From assembly GCA_037444165.1 (NCBI GenBank), contig JBBIMX010000004.1, positions 1 through 64,000 on the forward strand: a DNA stretch of 64,000 nt. The letters are read 5' to 3'. This document shows positions 33,568 through 41,930 of this stretch, piece by piece. The stretch is from CALIBK01 sp037444165. Lineage in GTDB: Bacteria > Desulfobacterota > BSN033 > UBA1163. Made by a program: the position numbers and the translations under genes. Under the pieces are notes generated by a model. It searched no databases and was not told the DNA's origin. It was given only the letters and a program-made list of their open reading frames with translations. Positions within the stretch are counted from its first letter, which is position 1; the number at the start of each line of letters is the position of its first letter.

Positions 33568-34965
33568 ATGGATATTTATCAAAAGGCTAAACACTATTCG
33601 ATCGAAAAATTTACCGTCAGTGCCTTATCCCTTCTGTCCAATGCGTCAGAGGAGCATTTGATTCGATTGACCATTCTGGCCGAAAAGATTCCCCAGAAAG
33701 AATCCTATCGGGAAAAGATTCGCTGGATTCGAACCCTCTTTGAAACCCATCATCCTGGATTGACCTTGGCTAAAAGAGTTCTCAGCCAAACCCATCCCCT
33801 TCATCGACATAAACTGATCTCAAACTTCATCATCAATCAACTCCTCGTGGGAACGAATCAACGAAAAGCCTTTGCGGAAAAAAGCGGGTTCTACCCACCC
33901 GATGCCATGCTCCTCAGTCCCACGATGAGATGTAACCTCCGATGTTATGGTTGTTATGCAGGGTCCTATTCAAAGCAAGAGGATCTCCCCTTGGAGATTA
34001 TTGATCGACTGATAGAAGAATGCAAAGGGATGGGAATCTATTTGGTTCTGATGACCGGAGGGGAACCCTTTCTGAGGGAAGACCTTTTTGATCTCTTCGA
34101 GAAGCATGGGGACTGTCTCTTCCAAATTTATACCAATGCCACTCTTATCGATGAGAGGATGATCGAACGATTGGTTTCTCTGGGAAACGTGGTTCCAGCG
34201 ATCAGCCTCGAAGGGTTCCGAGAGGAGACCGATGAAAGAAGGGGAAAAGGGCGATTTGATCAAATCCTTAAGGTGATGGATGGGCTAAGGAGGGCCGGCC
34301 TCTTCTTCGCTGTCTCCACCACTCAGACCTCGAAAAATACAGAGGTATTGGGCAGCGAGGCTTTCGTTGACTTTTTGATTGAGAAGGGATGCATCCTCCT
34401 CTGGAATTTTCATTATGTTCCCATTGGAAAGGACCCGGATCTCAGTTTGATGGCCACCCCGGAACAGAGACAGAAGATCAGGCAACGCTTTGCGTATTTT
34501 CGGGCGACTAAACCCATGCTCTTTGTGGACTTCTGGAATGATGGTTGTCTGACCGGGGGGTGTATCGCAGCTGGGAGAAAGTACTTCCACGTCAATGCAA
34601 GAGGGGATGTTGAACCCTGTGTGTTCTGTCATTTCGCCTCGGATAATATCAAAGAAACGACCCTTTTCGAAGCCCTCAACTCACCCCTCTTCAAAGAGAT
34701 CCGTAAAAGACAGCCCTTCTCGGAGAACCTCTATCGTCCCTGTCTTTTGATTGATCATCCGGAACAAGGAAGAGAGATTGCCTTAAAGCATGCCCGATAC
34801 TTCACCCACCCCCAAGCCGAACAATTCTTTACCGAATTCTCTCAGGCCATTGATGCCTACGCGAAACGGTATGGTGAGATTGCCGAGAGGGCTTGGCAAG
34901 AACAGAAACAACTGAAAAACCAACAAAGGGGTCATGGCCAAAAGGTTGCGGGTAGACATGGATGA
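33568..34965 (+). CDS. Radical SAM/SPASM-domain enzyme
   Basis: 465 aa. After a helical N-terminal region (1-115) comes the CX3CX2C site C122/C126/C129 (CNLRCYGC), then GGEPFLREDLF, which binds S-adenosylmethionine. Around residues 324-355 a Cys-rich SPASM-like segment (GCLTGGCIAAG, EPCVFCHF) suggests extra iron-sulfur clusters. SPASM enzymes often modify peptides or proteins, but heme- and cofactor-related members exist too. The last four bases overlap the next gene (ATGA), tying it to the HgdB-like pair. Substrate unknown. Confidence 0.85.
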   Translation: MDIYQKAKHYSIEKFTVSALSLLSNASEEHLIRLTILAEKIPQKESYREKIRWIRTLFETHHPGLTLAKRVLSQTHPLHRHKLISNFIINQLLVGTNQRKAFAEKSGFYPPDAMLLSPTMRCNLRCYGCYAGSYSKQEDLPLEIIDRLIEECKGMGIYLVLMTGGEPFLREDLFDLFEKHGDCLFQIYTNATLIDERMIERLVSLGNVVPAISLEGFREETDERRGKGRFDQILKVMDGLRRAGLFFAVSTTQTSKNTEVLGSEAFVDFLIEKGCILLWNFHYVPIGKDPDLSLMATPEQRQKIRQRFAYFRATKPMLFVDFWNDGCLTGGCIAAGRKYFHVNARGDVEPCVFCHFASDNIKETTLFEALNSPLFKEIRKRQPFSENLYRPCLLIDHPEQGREIALKHARYFTHPQAEQFFTEFSQAIDAYAKRYGEIAERAWQEQKQLKNQQRGHGQKVAGRHG

Positions 34966-36062
34966 AAGTTACCTTTCCTCATCTTGGCACCATGCATATC
35001 TTCTGCAAGGCCATTGCAGAGACCTCCCACATCCCTTATGTCGTTCCTCCTGAGACCAGTCGCAGAACCCTTACCTTAGGCGTTCAACATTCAAACGAAT
35101 GTATCTGTCTTCCTTTTAAAATCATCCTGGGGAATTTCATCGAGGCCCTGGAACGGGGGGCAGATACGATTGTCATGGTTGGAAGTGGTCCTCCCTGTCG
35201 ACTGGGACTCTATGATCTGGTTCACAAAGTCATTCTCGAAGACCTTGGGCTTCCTTTTCGATGGCTGACGATCCCTCCTCGATTGACCTGGCAGGCCTTC
35301 TGGAAAAACTATGAAGAGACAAAGGAGCTCAAAAAAGAGTTGACCTGGAAAAATATTCTTCTTTTCCCTTATGGACTCTATATGGGATGGAAGAAGATGA
35401 TGGCCTGTGAGACCCTCGAGAAGCTGGCGATGAAGGTCAGGCCAAAAGAGATCCGAAAGGGAGAGACTCAGAAAAGATTAAAGAAGGCCCTCGATTGGGT
35501 GGATAAAGCTCAAACGCCAAAAAAAGTGGAGGAAGCCCTGAAGGGGGGAGAAAAACTCCTTCTAAACACGGAACAGGATCCTTCTCGAGCCGTTCTTAAA
35601 ATTGCCATCGTAGGGGAACTCTATACGGTGATGGATCCCCATATCAATCGAGGAGTCGAACAGAAATTAGGAGAATTGGGAGCAGAGGTCACCCGTTCTT
35701 CCTGGTTTTCCACCCATATCCTCAGAAGTCTGAGAAAAAATAAAGCCAATCGACTCTCGGAGAGGATTCAGTTCCTCGAGGCTTCAAAGCTTTATCTGGG
35801 TTATGACGTGGGAGCGGAGTGTAATGTCTCGATAGGAGAAGCGATCTTAAGATCCAGAGAGGGGTATGATGGGGTCGTCCATCTCATGCCCTTTGCCTGT
35901 ATGCCTGAGACTACCGCTTCCGGGATTTTAACCCGGGTGGGGAAGGATTGGAACATCCCCATCCTGACCCTTCTTCTGGATGAACAGGAAATCGAGGGCC
36001 GGATTCAAACTCTCCTTGAGGCCTTTGTGGAGATGTTGCAGTGGAAGAGAAAGGGGTCATAG
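34962..36062 (+). CDS. HgdB-like acyl-CoA dehydratase/activase-related protein A
   Basis: 366 aa. The Cys pattern matches the C-terminal module of large clostridial and deltaproteobacterial CoA-activase fusions: NECICLPFK (about 45-53), GSGPPCRLG (about 75), GAECNVS and MPFACMPET (about 312). These cysteines probably bind an iron-sulfur cluster. Relatives include the subunits of 2-hydroxyglutaryl-CoA and benzoyl-CoA reductase systems, and double-cubane cluster proteins. Here the module is a separate gene, overlapping its neighbours at both ends, next to a second such protein and an ATP-driven activator. Reaction unknown; a low-potential reduction or dehydration is a reasonable inference. Confidence 0.75.
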   Translation: MKVTFPHLGTMHIFCKAIAETSHIPYVVPPETSRRTLTLGVQHSNECICLPFKIILGNFIEALERGADTIVMVGSGPPCRLGLYDLVHKVILEDLGLPFRWLTIPPRLTWQAFWKNYEETKELKKELTWKNILLFPYGLYMGWKKMMACETLEKLAMKVRPKEIRKGETQKRLKKALDWVDKAQTPKKVEEALKGGEKLLLNTEQDPSRAVLKIAIVGELYTVMDPHINRGVEQKLGELGAEVTRSSWFSTHILRSLRKNKANRLSERIQFLEASKLYLGYDVGAECNVSIGEAILRSREGYDGVVHLMPFACMPETTASGILTRVGKDWNIPILTLLLDEQEIEGRIQTLLEAFVEMLQWKRKGS

Positions 36063-37060
36063 GAATTCCAAGGGCATTGATGTTTTATCGATATTTCCCC
36101 CTCTGGAGGAGTTTCTTCGAGGAGTTGGGTTGGAAGGTCCTCACCTCGGAGGAGTTAGGGAAAAGGGGAAGGCTTATCTATTTTGAGGACAGTTGCCTTC
36201 CCATGAAACTTTTAGTCACCCATTCCCTCTCTTTAAAGGAAAGGGTCGACTTCCTATTCATTCCCCGCTTGGTCAGCCTCGATCGAGATTATATCATGTG
36301 CCCTAAGTTTCGAGGGGCTCCAGACATTGCTCGATTAGCCATGGAGGGATCCCCTCCAATACTGGATGAAACCATCGATGGACGAACGAAAGGATTTTCC
36401 TGGGAGGACGCCTTTTTAAGGATTGGAAAGAGATTGGGGGCTCAAAGAAAGGACATTCAAAAGGCTATCAAGAAGGCCTGGACTTTTTATTTCAATTTCA
36501 TGAAGGGATGGGAAGAACGGATCAATACCCTTCCTTTGAATCAACTTTGGGAATTTGAAATCCCTCCCGAGACCTCACAAAGAAAGGAGGAGCAATCCTA
36601 TCGCGTAGCCTTAATAGGACATCCTTACAATCTTTATGATAGGGATATCAGTAAAGATCTCCTCTCCTTTATTCGAAAGCTTGGGATGAGAATCACCACC
36701 TCGGATTCCCTTTCAAAAAAAGAGGTGGAGCAGGAGGTCTCAGGTCTTTCAAAAGAGATCTACTGGTCCTCAGGAAGAGAGATAGTCGGCTCTCTGTTTC
36801 ACTTTCTCTCCAGCTCCCTTGATGGGGTGATTTTTCTTACCTCTTTCAAATGCGGGATCGATGCCCTCCTTCAGGAATTTGTCAAAAGAAGATTAAAGTG
36901 GATGGGAGAAAGCAAGAAGCCTCTCCTCATCCTCACCCTCGATGAGCATTCAGGAAGGGAGGGGTTGATGACACGGCTTGAAGCCTTCAGGGATGTGTTG
37001 GAACAAAAGAAGATTCAAAATCCGATCCATGAGGGTCAAAACCCTCTCACGGATGGTTAA
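36041..37060 (+). CDS. DUF2229-family acyl-CoA dehydratase/activase-related protein B
   Basis: 339 aa from a GTG at 36041, inside the end of the previous gene; no ATG lies close by that keeps the conserved IGIPRALMFYRYFPLWR start. DUF2229 traits are that opening, FEDSCLPMK, DFLFIPR and IMCPKFRG with Cys residues suited to ligate an iron-sulfur cluster, and FKCGIDALLQE later. Together with the previous protein it would form a heterodimer like HgdAB, receiving electrons from the activator encoded next. In many genomes these domains are fused in one polypeptide; here they are three genes. Confidence 0.78.
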   Translation: MEEKGVIGIPRALMFYRYFPLWRSFFEELGWKVLTSEELGKRGRLIYFEDSCLPMKLLVTHSLSLKERVDFLFIPRLVSLDRDYIMCPKFRGAPDIARLAMEGSPPILDETIDGRTKGFSWEDAFLRIGKRLGAQRKDIQKAIKKAWTFYFNFMKGWEERINTLPLNQLWEFEIPPETSQRKEEQSYRVALIGHPYNLYDRDISKDLLSFIRKLGMRITTSDSLSKKEVEQEVSGLSKEIYWSSGREIVGSLFHFLSSSLDGVIFLTSFKCGIDALLQEFVKRRLKWMGESKKPLLILTLDEHSGREGLMTRLEAFRDVLEQKKIQNPIHEGQNPLTDG

Positions 37061-37062
37061 CG

Positions 37063-38004
37063 ATGGGACTTTATTTAGGAATTGATGTAGGGTCGATCAC
37101 CACAAAAATGGCCGTCCTCAATGAGCAGGATGAGGTTTTAGCCCATGTCTATCTTCGAAACAATGGCCGACCCCTTGAAGCGATAAAGAAGGGACTCGAG
37201 CAGATTGAGTCTCAACTGGGAGTCCTTTCAGGGGTGGAGGGGGTGGCCACCACTGGCAGTGCTCGACATCTTGCAGCCTATCTGATCGGGGCCGATCTGA
37301 TCAAGAATGAAATTACCGCCCATGCCATCGCTGTGATTGAATCTTTTCCAGAAGCCAAAACGATCATGGAGATTGGAGGACAGGATTCGAAGGTCATCCT
37401 CTTGAGGGAAGGGGTGGTGGTTGACTTTGCAATGAATACGGTCTGCGCGGCAGGGACAGGTTCGTTCCTGGATCAACAGGCCTCCCGGTTAGGAATTTCT
37501 ATCGAAGAATTTGGCCGTTTAGCTCTTCGGGCAAAACACCCTGTCCGGATTGCAGGGCGATGTACGGTCTTTGCGGAAACCGATATGATTCACAAACAGC
37601 AGATCGGCCATGCGATGGAGGATATCCTCGCAGGACTGTGTGACTCTCTGGTGAAGAACTATTTGAATAATGTGTGTCGAGGAAAGGAGATCCTCCCTCC
37701 TGTGGTCTTTCAGGGAGGGGTAGCGGCGAATCCCGGGATACGCCAAGCCCTTGAGAAAGAACTGGGATTTGAACTGATCCTTCCAGAGTATTATGGGGTC
37801 ATGGGAGCCATTGGAGCGGCCAAGCTCGTCAAACGGAGCAAACCCCAAAAGACACGATTCAAAGGATTTGAATGGTCTCGAAAACCCTGTCAAACTCGGG
37901 GCTTTGAATGTAACGAATGCGGAAATCAGTGCGAGGTCATCCAACTCTGGGTGGACGATGAAGTGGTCGCCTCCTGGGGCGATCTCTGTGAGAGATATCG
38001 ATGA
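37063..38004 (+). CDS. BadF/HgdC-type ATPase activator with 4Fe-4S cluster
   Basis: 313 aa. An ASKHA ATPase: LGIDVGSITTKMAVLN (phosphate 1), GGQDSKV, and GGVAANPGI. C128 (NTVCAAGTG) and C167 (GRCTVFAETD) are the two cysteines that, in a homodimer, hold one 4Fe-4S cluster between subunits. HgdC/BadF proteins drive an electron to very low potential using ATP. A C-terminal tail (residues about 285-313) carries four more cysteines (CNECGNQC plus a later C), a small zinc- or iron-binding element seen in the fused activases. Last bases overlap the next gene (ATGA). It presumably activates the two HgdB-like proteins just upstream. Confidence 0.87.
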   Translation: MGLYLGIDVGSITTKMAVLNEQDEVLAHVYLRNNGRPLEAIKKGLEQIESQLGVLSGVEGVATTGSARHLAAYLIGADLIKNEITAHAIAVIESFPEAKTIMEIGGQDSKVILLREGVVVDFAMNTVCAAGTGSFLDQQASRLGISIEEFGRLALRAKHPVRIAGRCTVFAETDMIHKQQIGHAMEDILAGLCDSLVKNYLNNVCRGKEILPPVVFQGGVAANPGIRQALEKELGFELILPEYYGVMGAIGAAKLVKRSKPQKTRFKGFEWSRKPCQTRGFECNECGNQCEVIQLWVDDEVVASWGDLCERYR

Positions 38005-39371
38005 AGATTCTGATGATTAATCCCGCGCCCATCGGAACATTGAAAGCAACGGGTGTGCTCTTTCCACCCCTTGGTCTTCTTTACGTCGCTGCCGTTGCTG
38101 AAAAAGAAGGCCATGAGGTGGAGGTCGTGGATCTGGCTCTTCAAAAGAAGGGAGAAAAGATTGATTTTAAAAGGTATGAGATTGTAGGAATCTCTACGGA
38201 CACGACCCGGCATCGCCAGGCTCTCCAATTGGCTAAGAGGGCGAAAAGAGAAGGCTGCACGGTAATCATGGGAGGCCCTCACCCGACCTATGTGGACAAA
38301 GAGATTCTCTCCACCGAAATGGTCGATTTTATTGTTCGAGGAGAGGGAGAAGTCACTTTCTCGGAATTGATTTCAACTTTAAATCGGGAAAAGGGCAAGT
38401 TGGATTCCGTACAGGGGATCAGTTTTTTATCCAAAGGCGAAATCCTTCGAACCCCCAGCCGCCCCTTTATTGAGAATCTCGATGAACTCCCCTTCCCTGC
38501 CAGGCATCTGGTTCCGATGGAGAAGTACCGGCGAACAAAAATGGGAGACCGGGAGGTCACTCCTATCCTGACCAGTCGGGGGTGTCCATTTCAGTGCACC
38601 TTTTGTGCCTCATCCCATTTTTTTGGAACGAAGGTCAGGCTTCGGAGTCCTGCATCGGTATTAAAGGAGCTCGAAGAACTCTATCATCGATACTCCTTTC
38701 AGGCCGTTGCCTTTGTGGATGATACCTTCACTCTCTTTCCGGATAGGGTGATCGAAATTGGTAAAGGAATTCTGGAAAGAGGGATGAACCTCTGGTGGTG
38801 GTGTCTTTCGAGAGCGGACCTTCTCATTCGAAACGAAGAGATGATTCAATGGATGGTTCGGTCAGGGGCGAAATCGGTCTTCATTGGAGTTGAGTCGGCC
38901 AATCCAAAGACCCTTGAGAGTCTGAAAAAAAGGATCGATCGAAACACCACGACTCGGGCTGTTGAAATGCTGAAACGATATGGCCTCGAGATCCATGCCT
39001 CTTATATCTTAGGCGGACTCGATGAGACGGCTCGGGCAATTCATGAAACGATCCGATTGGCAAAAGAACTGGACACGAATGTGGCCCAATTTTCCATCCT
39101 TACCCCCTATCCAGGGACCCTCCTCTATGAGCAGTTGAAGGATCGGATCTTCAGGTGGAGAGCTCCATGGTCATTTTTCGACATGCAACATCTGGTCTTC
39201 AAACACGACCATCTCTCCTTCATTCGGATGGAATGGCTTTTGATGAAGGCTCATCTTCTCTACTATCTGCGATCAAAGAAAGGGATTCGTGATCTCTGGC
39301 ATCATATTAAAAAACACCGGATTACCCTTCGAACCTTCTTTCAATTTCTTAAAGAATACTTCTGGGGATAA
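38001..39371 (+). CDS. Cobalamin-binding radical SAM enzyme 1
   Basis: 456 aa. Residues 1-140 are a B12-binding Rossmann domain (VLFPPLGLLYVAAVAEKEGH, GGPHPTY, VRGEGEVTF). The radical SAM site is C195/C199/C202 (CPFQCTFC), followed by FVDDTFT and GVESANPKTL. No cobalamin-binding His motif DXHXXG is visible, which is normal for this BchE/class B-like group. Related enzymes methylate unreactive carbons or form rings. The C-terminal 100 residues are basic and amphipathic. Translationally coupled to the activator gene upstream. Confidence 0.85.
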   Translation: MKILMINPAPIGTLKATGVLFPPLGLLYVAAVAEKEGHEVEVVDLALQKKGEKIDFKRYEIVGISTDTTRHRQALQLAKRAKREGCTVIMGGPHPTYVDKEILSTEMVDFIVRGEGEVTFSELISTLNREKGKLDSVQGISFLSKGEILRTPSRPFIENLDELPFPARHLVPMEKYRRTKMGDREVTPILTSRGCPFQCTFCASSHFFGTKVRLRSPASVLKELEELYHRYSFQAVAFVDDTFTLFPDRVIEIGKGILERGMNLWWWCLSRADLLIRNEEMIQWMVRSGAKSVFIGVESANPKTLESLKKRIDRNTTTRAVEMLKRYGLEIHASYILGGLDETARAIHETIRLAKELDTNVAQFSILTPYPGTLLYEQLKDRIFRWRAPWSFFDMQHLVFKHDHLSFIRMEWLLMKAHLLYYLRSKKGIRDLWHHIKKHRITLRTFFQFLKEYFWG

Positions 39372-39373
39372 AG

Positions 39374-40288
39374 ATGGAGAATCGAGATCGTCTCTCTACC
39401 TACCGATTTCTCTCCCTCTTTCTCTTCCAATTCTTCTCTACCCTTATCCCCCGTTCCATGCAGAAGTTCTTCAGTGTCGTCGTAGGAGATCTCTTCTATT
39501 TATTGATGCCCAAGACAAGGACTTCTGTTCGAAAGAATATCGAAGGGATCAGCCAAGGAAGATGGGCGAAAGGAAAGATTGAAACCTATACCCGTAAAAC
39601 TTTTCAGAACTATGGACAGTATCTCTTAGATTATATGGTCATGCATCGACTCTCTCCTTCTCATAAAGACCGGTGGGTGGAAGAAGAGATTGGAGGTCAC
39701 TATATGATAGAAGCCCTCCAGAGAGGAAAAGGGGTGATCTGTATCACTCCTCATCTTGGAAACTGGGAGCTGGGAGGACTCCTCTTTTCCTTTAAAGGAG
39801 GAAAACTCAATGTCCTTACCCTGGACGAAGAAGATCGAGGAATTAAATCTTATCGTGAAGAGATGCGAAGAAGATGGGGGATTCGAAACATCTATATTCA
39901 CCCCGGAGACGATTCTCCTCTGGCCACCCTCGAAGCGGTTCAAGCATTGAGGCGAAATGAGATTGTGGCCATGTTGGGAGATCGGATCGAAACTCAGAGG
40001 ACGATGGAGTTGGATTTCTTTGGTAAGAAAACCCCTTTCCCCATTGGAGCAGCCTTGATGGCCATGACCACAGGGGCTGCGGTCCTCCCGGTCTTTGTCG
40101 TCATGGAAAGGAATCGAAAATATCGAGGGATCATCGAATCCCCTGTCTATTTTGATTCCTCTTCTCGAGAGGAACGCGAATCCATCCTGAGAAAAGGGAT
40201 GGAAGAGATCGTGAAAAAATTTGAATCCTATATCGAAAAATATCCTGATCAATGGTATAATTTTTATTCTTATTGGAACGATTCCTGA
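39374..40288 (+). CDS. LpxL/HtrB-like lysophospholipid acyltransferase
   Basis: 304 aa. A hydrophobic N-terminal segment (about 10-45) anchors it to the membrane. The catalytic HX4E is H127-E132 in TPHLGNWELGG; GDRIETQRTMELDFFGKKTPFPIG carries the second conserved block. LpxL family members move acyl chains from ACP to lipid A precursors. Relatives in aryl polyene clusters load the finished chain on a lipid. With an ACP, ketosynthase and thioesterase in the same operon, transfer of the cluster product to a membrane acceptor is a plausible role. Starts two bases after the preceding stop. Confidence 0.85.
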   Translation: MENRDRLSTYRFLSLFLFQFFSTLIPRSMQKFFSVVVGDLFYLLMPKTRTSVRKNIEGISQGRWAKGKIETYTRKTFQNYGQYLLDYMVMHRLSPSHKDRWVEEEIGGHYMIEALQRGKGVICITPHLGNWELGGLLFSFKGGKLNVLTLDEEDRGIKSYREEMRRRWGIRNIYIHPGDDSPLATLEAVQALRRNEIVAMLGDRIETQRTMELDFFGKKTPFPIGAALMAMTTGAAVLPVFVVMERNRKYRGIIESPVYFDSSSREERESILRKGMEEIVKKFESYIEKYPDQWYNFYSYWNDS

Positions 40289-40313
40289 GATCGATAAAAA
40301 GAGGGAGTTTCCA

Positions 40314-40583
40314 ATGACACCAAAGGATGAGATGATCGAAAAGATGAAACGACTCATTATTACGAGGTTAAAGCTGGTGGAGATGACCCCCGAAATGATT
40401 GACCCAGAGGCTCCCCTCTTCGGAGAGGGACTTGGACTGGATTCCATCGATGCCCTTGAGTTGGTATTAGGTTTGGAAAAAGAGTTTGGTGTCATGATCC
40501 CGGATGCGGAGGTGGGTAAAAAGGTCTTCCAATCGGTAAGAACGATGGCCGAGTATGTTTTAGACCATCAGCTCAAAGGTTAA
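40314..40583 (+). CDS. Acyl carrier protein
   Basis: 89 aa from the ATG at 40314; AGGGAG lies about seven bases upstream, and a longer reading from 40221 would be inside the acyltransferase gene. It is a standard carrier domain with phosphopantetheine attachment at S44 (GLGLDSIDALEL). Helix II is rich in E/L. The DSI rather than DSL triplet is a known variation of specialised carriers. It should carry intermediates of the cluster between the ketosynthase, ketoreductase and acyltransferases. It needs a phosphopantetheinyl transferase, which is not in the window. Confidence 0.92.
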   Translation: MTPKDEMIEKMKRLIITRLKLVEMTPEMIDPEAPLFGEGLGLDSIDALELVLGLEKEFGVMIPDAEVGKKVFQSVRTMAEYVLDHQLKG

Positions 40584-40587
40584 AGAG

Positions 40588-41520
40588 ATGGAAGCCAAAA
40601 ACAAAATTGCCTTCTGTTTCCCAGGACAAATTCAGGAAAGACCCATTCTTTCGAAGTACCACCCCCTCTCTGAAGACCCTTTCTTCCGAGATTGGGTAGA
40701 TCGGGCAGAGAAGGAAACTGGAATAGAATTATGGAAATTTATGAACGAGGAGACGGAGGGAGAGCAAGTCCCTCTCAAATTACAGCTCACCACCTATCTC
40801 TTCTCGGTGATCTATTTTCAACGACTTTTAGAGAAAGGATGGACTCCTGAAATCCTCACCGAACATAGCATGGGAATCTATGCAGCGCTCACCGCTTCCG
40901 AGGCCATCACCTTTGAAGAAGGACTCTTTATCACCCATTCCATTGGGAGACTTCTCGAGGAAGAAGGGGCTCTCTGCCCCGGGATGATGGCAAGCATCAT
41001 CGGTCTTCCTCTTGAAGAAATCCAGAAGATTATCAGTACCCTTGATGGATATCGCTTAGCCATTGCCAATTACAATGGATCAATGCATTTTGTGATTTCA
41101 GGAGAGGAGGAGGGGGTTCAAAAAGCGATGGAGCTTGCCCTGGCCCGGAAGGCCCTTTCAGTGAGTAAACTTTCTTTCAACACGGCTCTTCACTCTCCTC
41201 CCCTGAGCCATCTCAGGGGAAAGATCCGGGATCTGTTGAGGGAGATTGAAGTCCGTCCATTCCGGTATCCTATTCTTAATCACTGGACCATCCAACCACT
41301 CAACCGGGGGGAAGTGAAAGACTTTCTTTCCGAAGAGATTGCCCGCCCGGTTTACTGGGTTCGATGTGTGGAGAAATGTATTCAGGAAGGGGTTCGTCAG
41401 TTCGTCGAAGTCGGCAAAGAATCGACCCTGACGAAACTGATTCGTTGGATTGATCGGGAGGTCGAGGCCCTCTCGGCTGAGGAACTCCTCTTCTCGGGGG
41501 GACGAGATGGGATCCTATGA
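40588..41520 (+). CDS. FabD-like acyltransferase with altered substrate pocket
   Basis: 310 aa. The fold and catalytic pair are those of malonyl-CoA:ACP transacylase: S94 in EHSMG and H201 in ALHSPPL. Three standard features differ. FPGQIQE stands for FPGQGSQ, Glu92 replaces the Gly of GHSLG, and where E. coli FabD has Arg117, which grips the malonyl carboxylate, this protein has I119 with Arg two residues later (my alignment). An acyl group without a free carboxylate is therefore likely, for instance a starter unit. Its overlap with the thioesterase gene is 14 bases. Confidence 0.82.
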   Translation: MEAKNKIAFCFPGQIQERPILSKYHPLSEDPFFRDWVDRAEKETGIELWKFMNEETEGEQVPLKLQLTTYLFSVIYFQRLLEKGWTPEILTEHSMGIYAALTASEAITFEEGLFITHSIGRLLEEEGALCPGMMASIIGLPLEEIQKIISTLDGYRLAIANYNGSMHFVISGEEEGVQKAMELALARKALSVSKLSFNTALHSPPLSHLRGKIRDLLREIEVRPFRYPILNHWTIQPLNRGEVKDFLSEEIARPVYWVRCVEKCIQEGVRQFVEVGKESTLTKLIRWIDREVEALSAEELLFSGGRDGIL

Positions 41521-41929
41521 AACTCGATTCCGGGTTCGTTTTCATGAGGTCGATGCTTATGGAATGGTCTGGCATGGTCATTTTGTGGCCTGGTTTGAAA
41601 TGGGTCGAAATGAATTGACTGAAAAATTTGGCTTGGGCCCCTTTCAACTCAAGGGAAGAGGGCTCTTGGCTCCGGTGGTCCATCTTTCCTGTGAATTCAA
41701 ACAACCTGCTCGGTTCGGAGAGACCCTTCTCCTTCAAACGAGTATGGAAAGGACGGAAGTGGCCAAGTTAATCTTTCATTATCGAATCCTCCACCAAGGA
41801 GAAGAAAAGATAGTGGCGACAGGATCGACGACCCATGTGTTGACCGATCTCAATGGAAATCTCCTTTACCGGATCCCTCCCGACCTCCTTAAAAAGATAG
41901 AAGAGATGATGAAATTTTTAGGGGTATAG
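41507..41929 (+). CDS. Hotdog-fold acyl thioesterase (YbgC/4HBT-like)
   Basis: 140 aa from the ATG at 41507; the in-frame stretch upstream lies within the acyltransferase gene. The D16 nucleophile/base sits in FHEVDAYGMVWHGHFVAWFE, the signature of 4-hydroxybenzoyl-CoA thioesterase-like enzymes. It probably releases or edits acyl chains on CoA or ACP. Such a thioesterase is also present in aryl polyene-type clusters. Coupled to its upstream neighbour and one base from the next gene. Confidence 0.88.
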   Translation: MGSYETRFRVRFHEVDAYGMVWHGHFVAWFEMGRNELTEKFGLGPFQLKGRGLLAPVVHLSCEFKQPARFGETLLLQTSMERTEVAKLIFHYRILHQGEEKIVATGSTTHVLTDLNGNLLYRIPPDLLKKIEEMMKFLGV

Positions 41930-41930
41930 G

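Noticed and set aside
39626..40495. Long open frame on the minus strand (289 codons) opposite the LpxL-like and ACP genes
   Set aside because: It lacks domain features and is rich in Ser, Phe and Ile as expected from the complement of a purine-rich gene. The plus-strand genes have clear motifs and ribosome binding sites.
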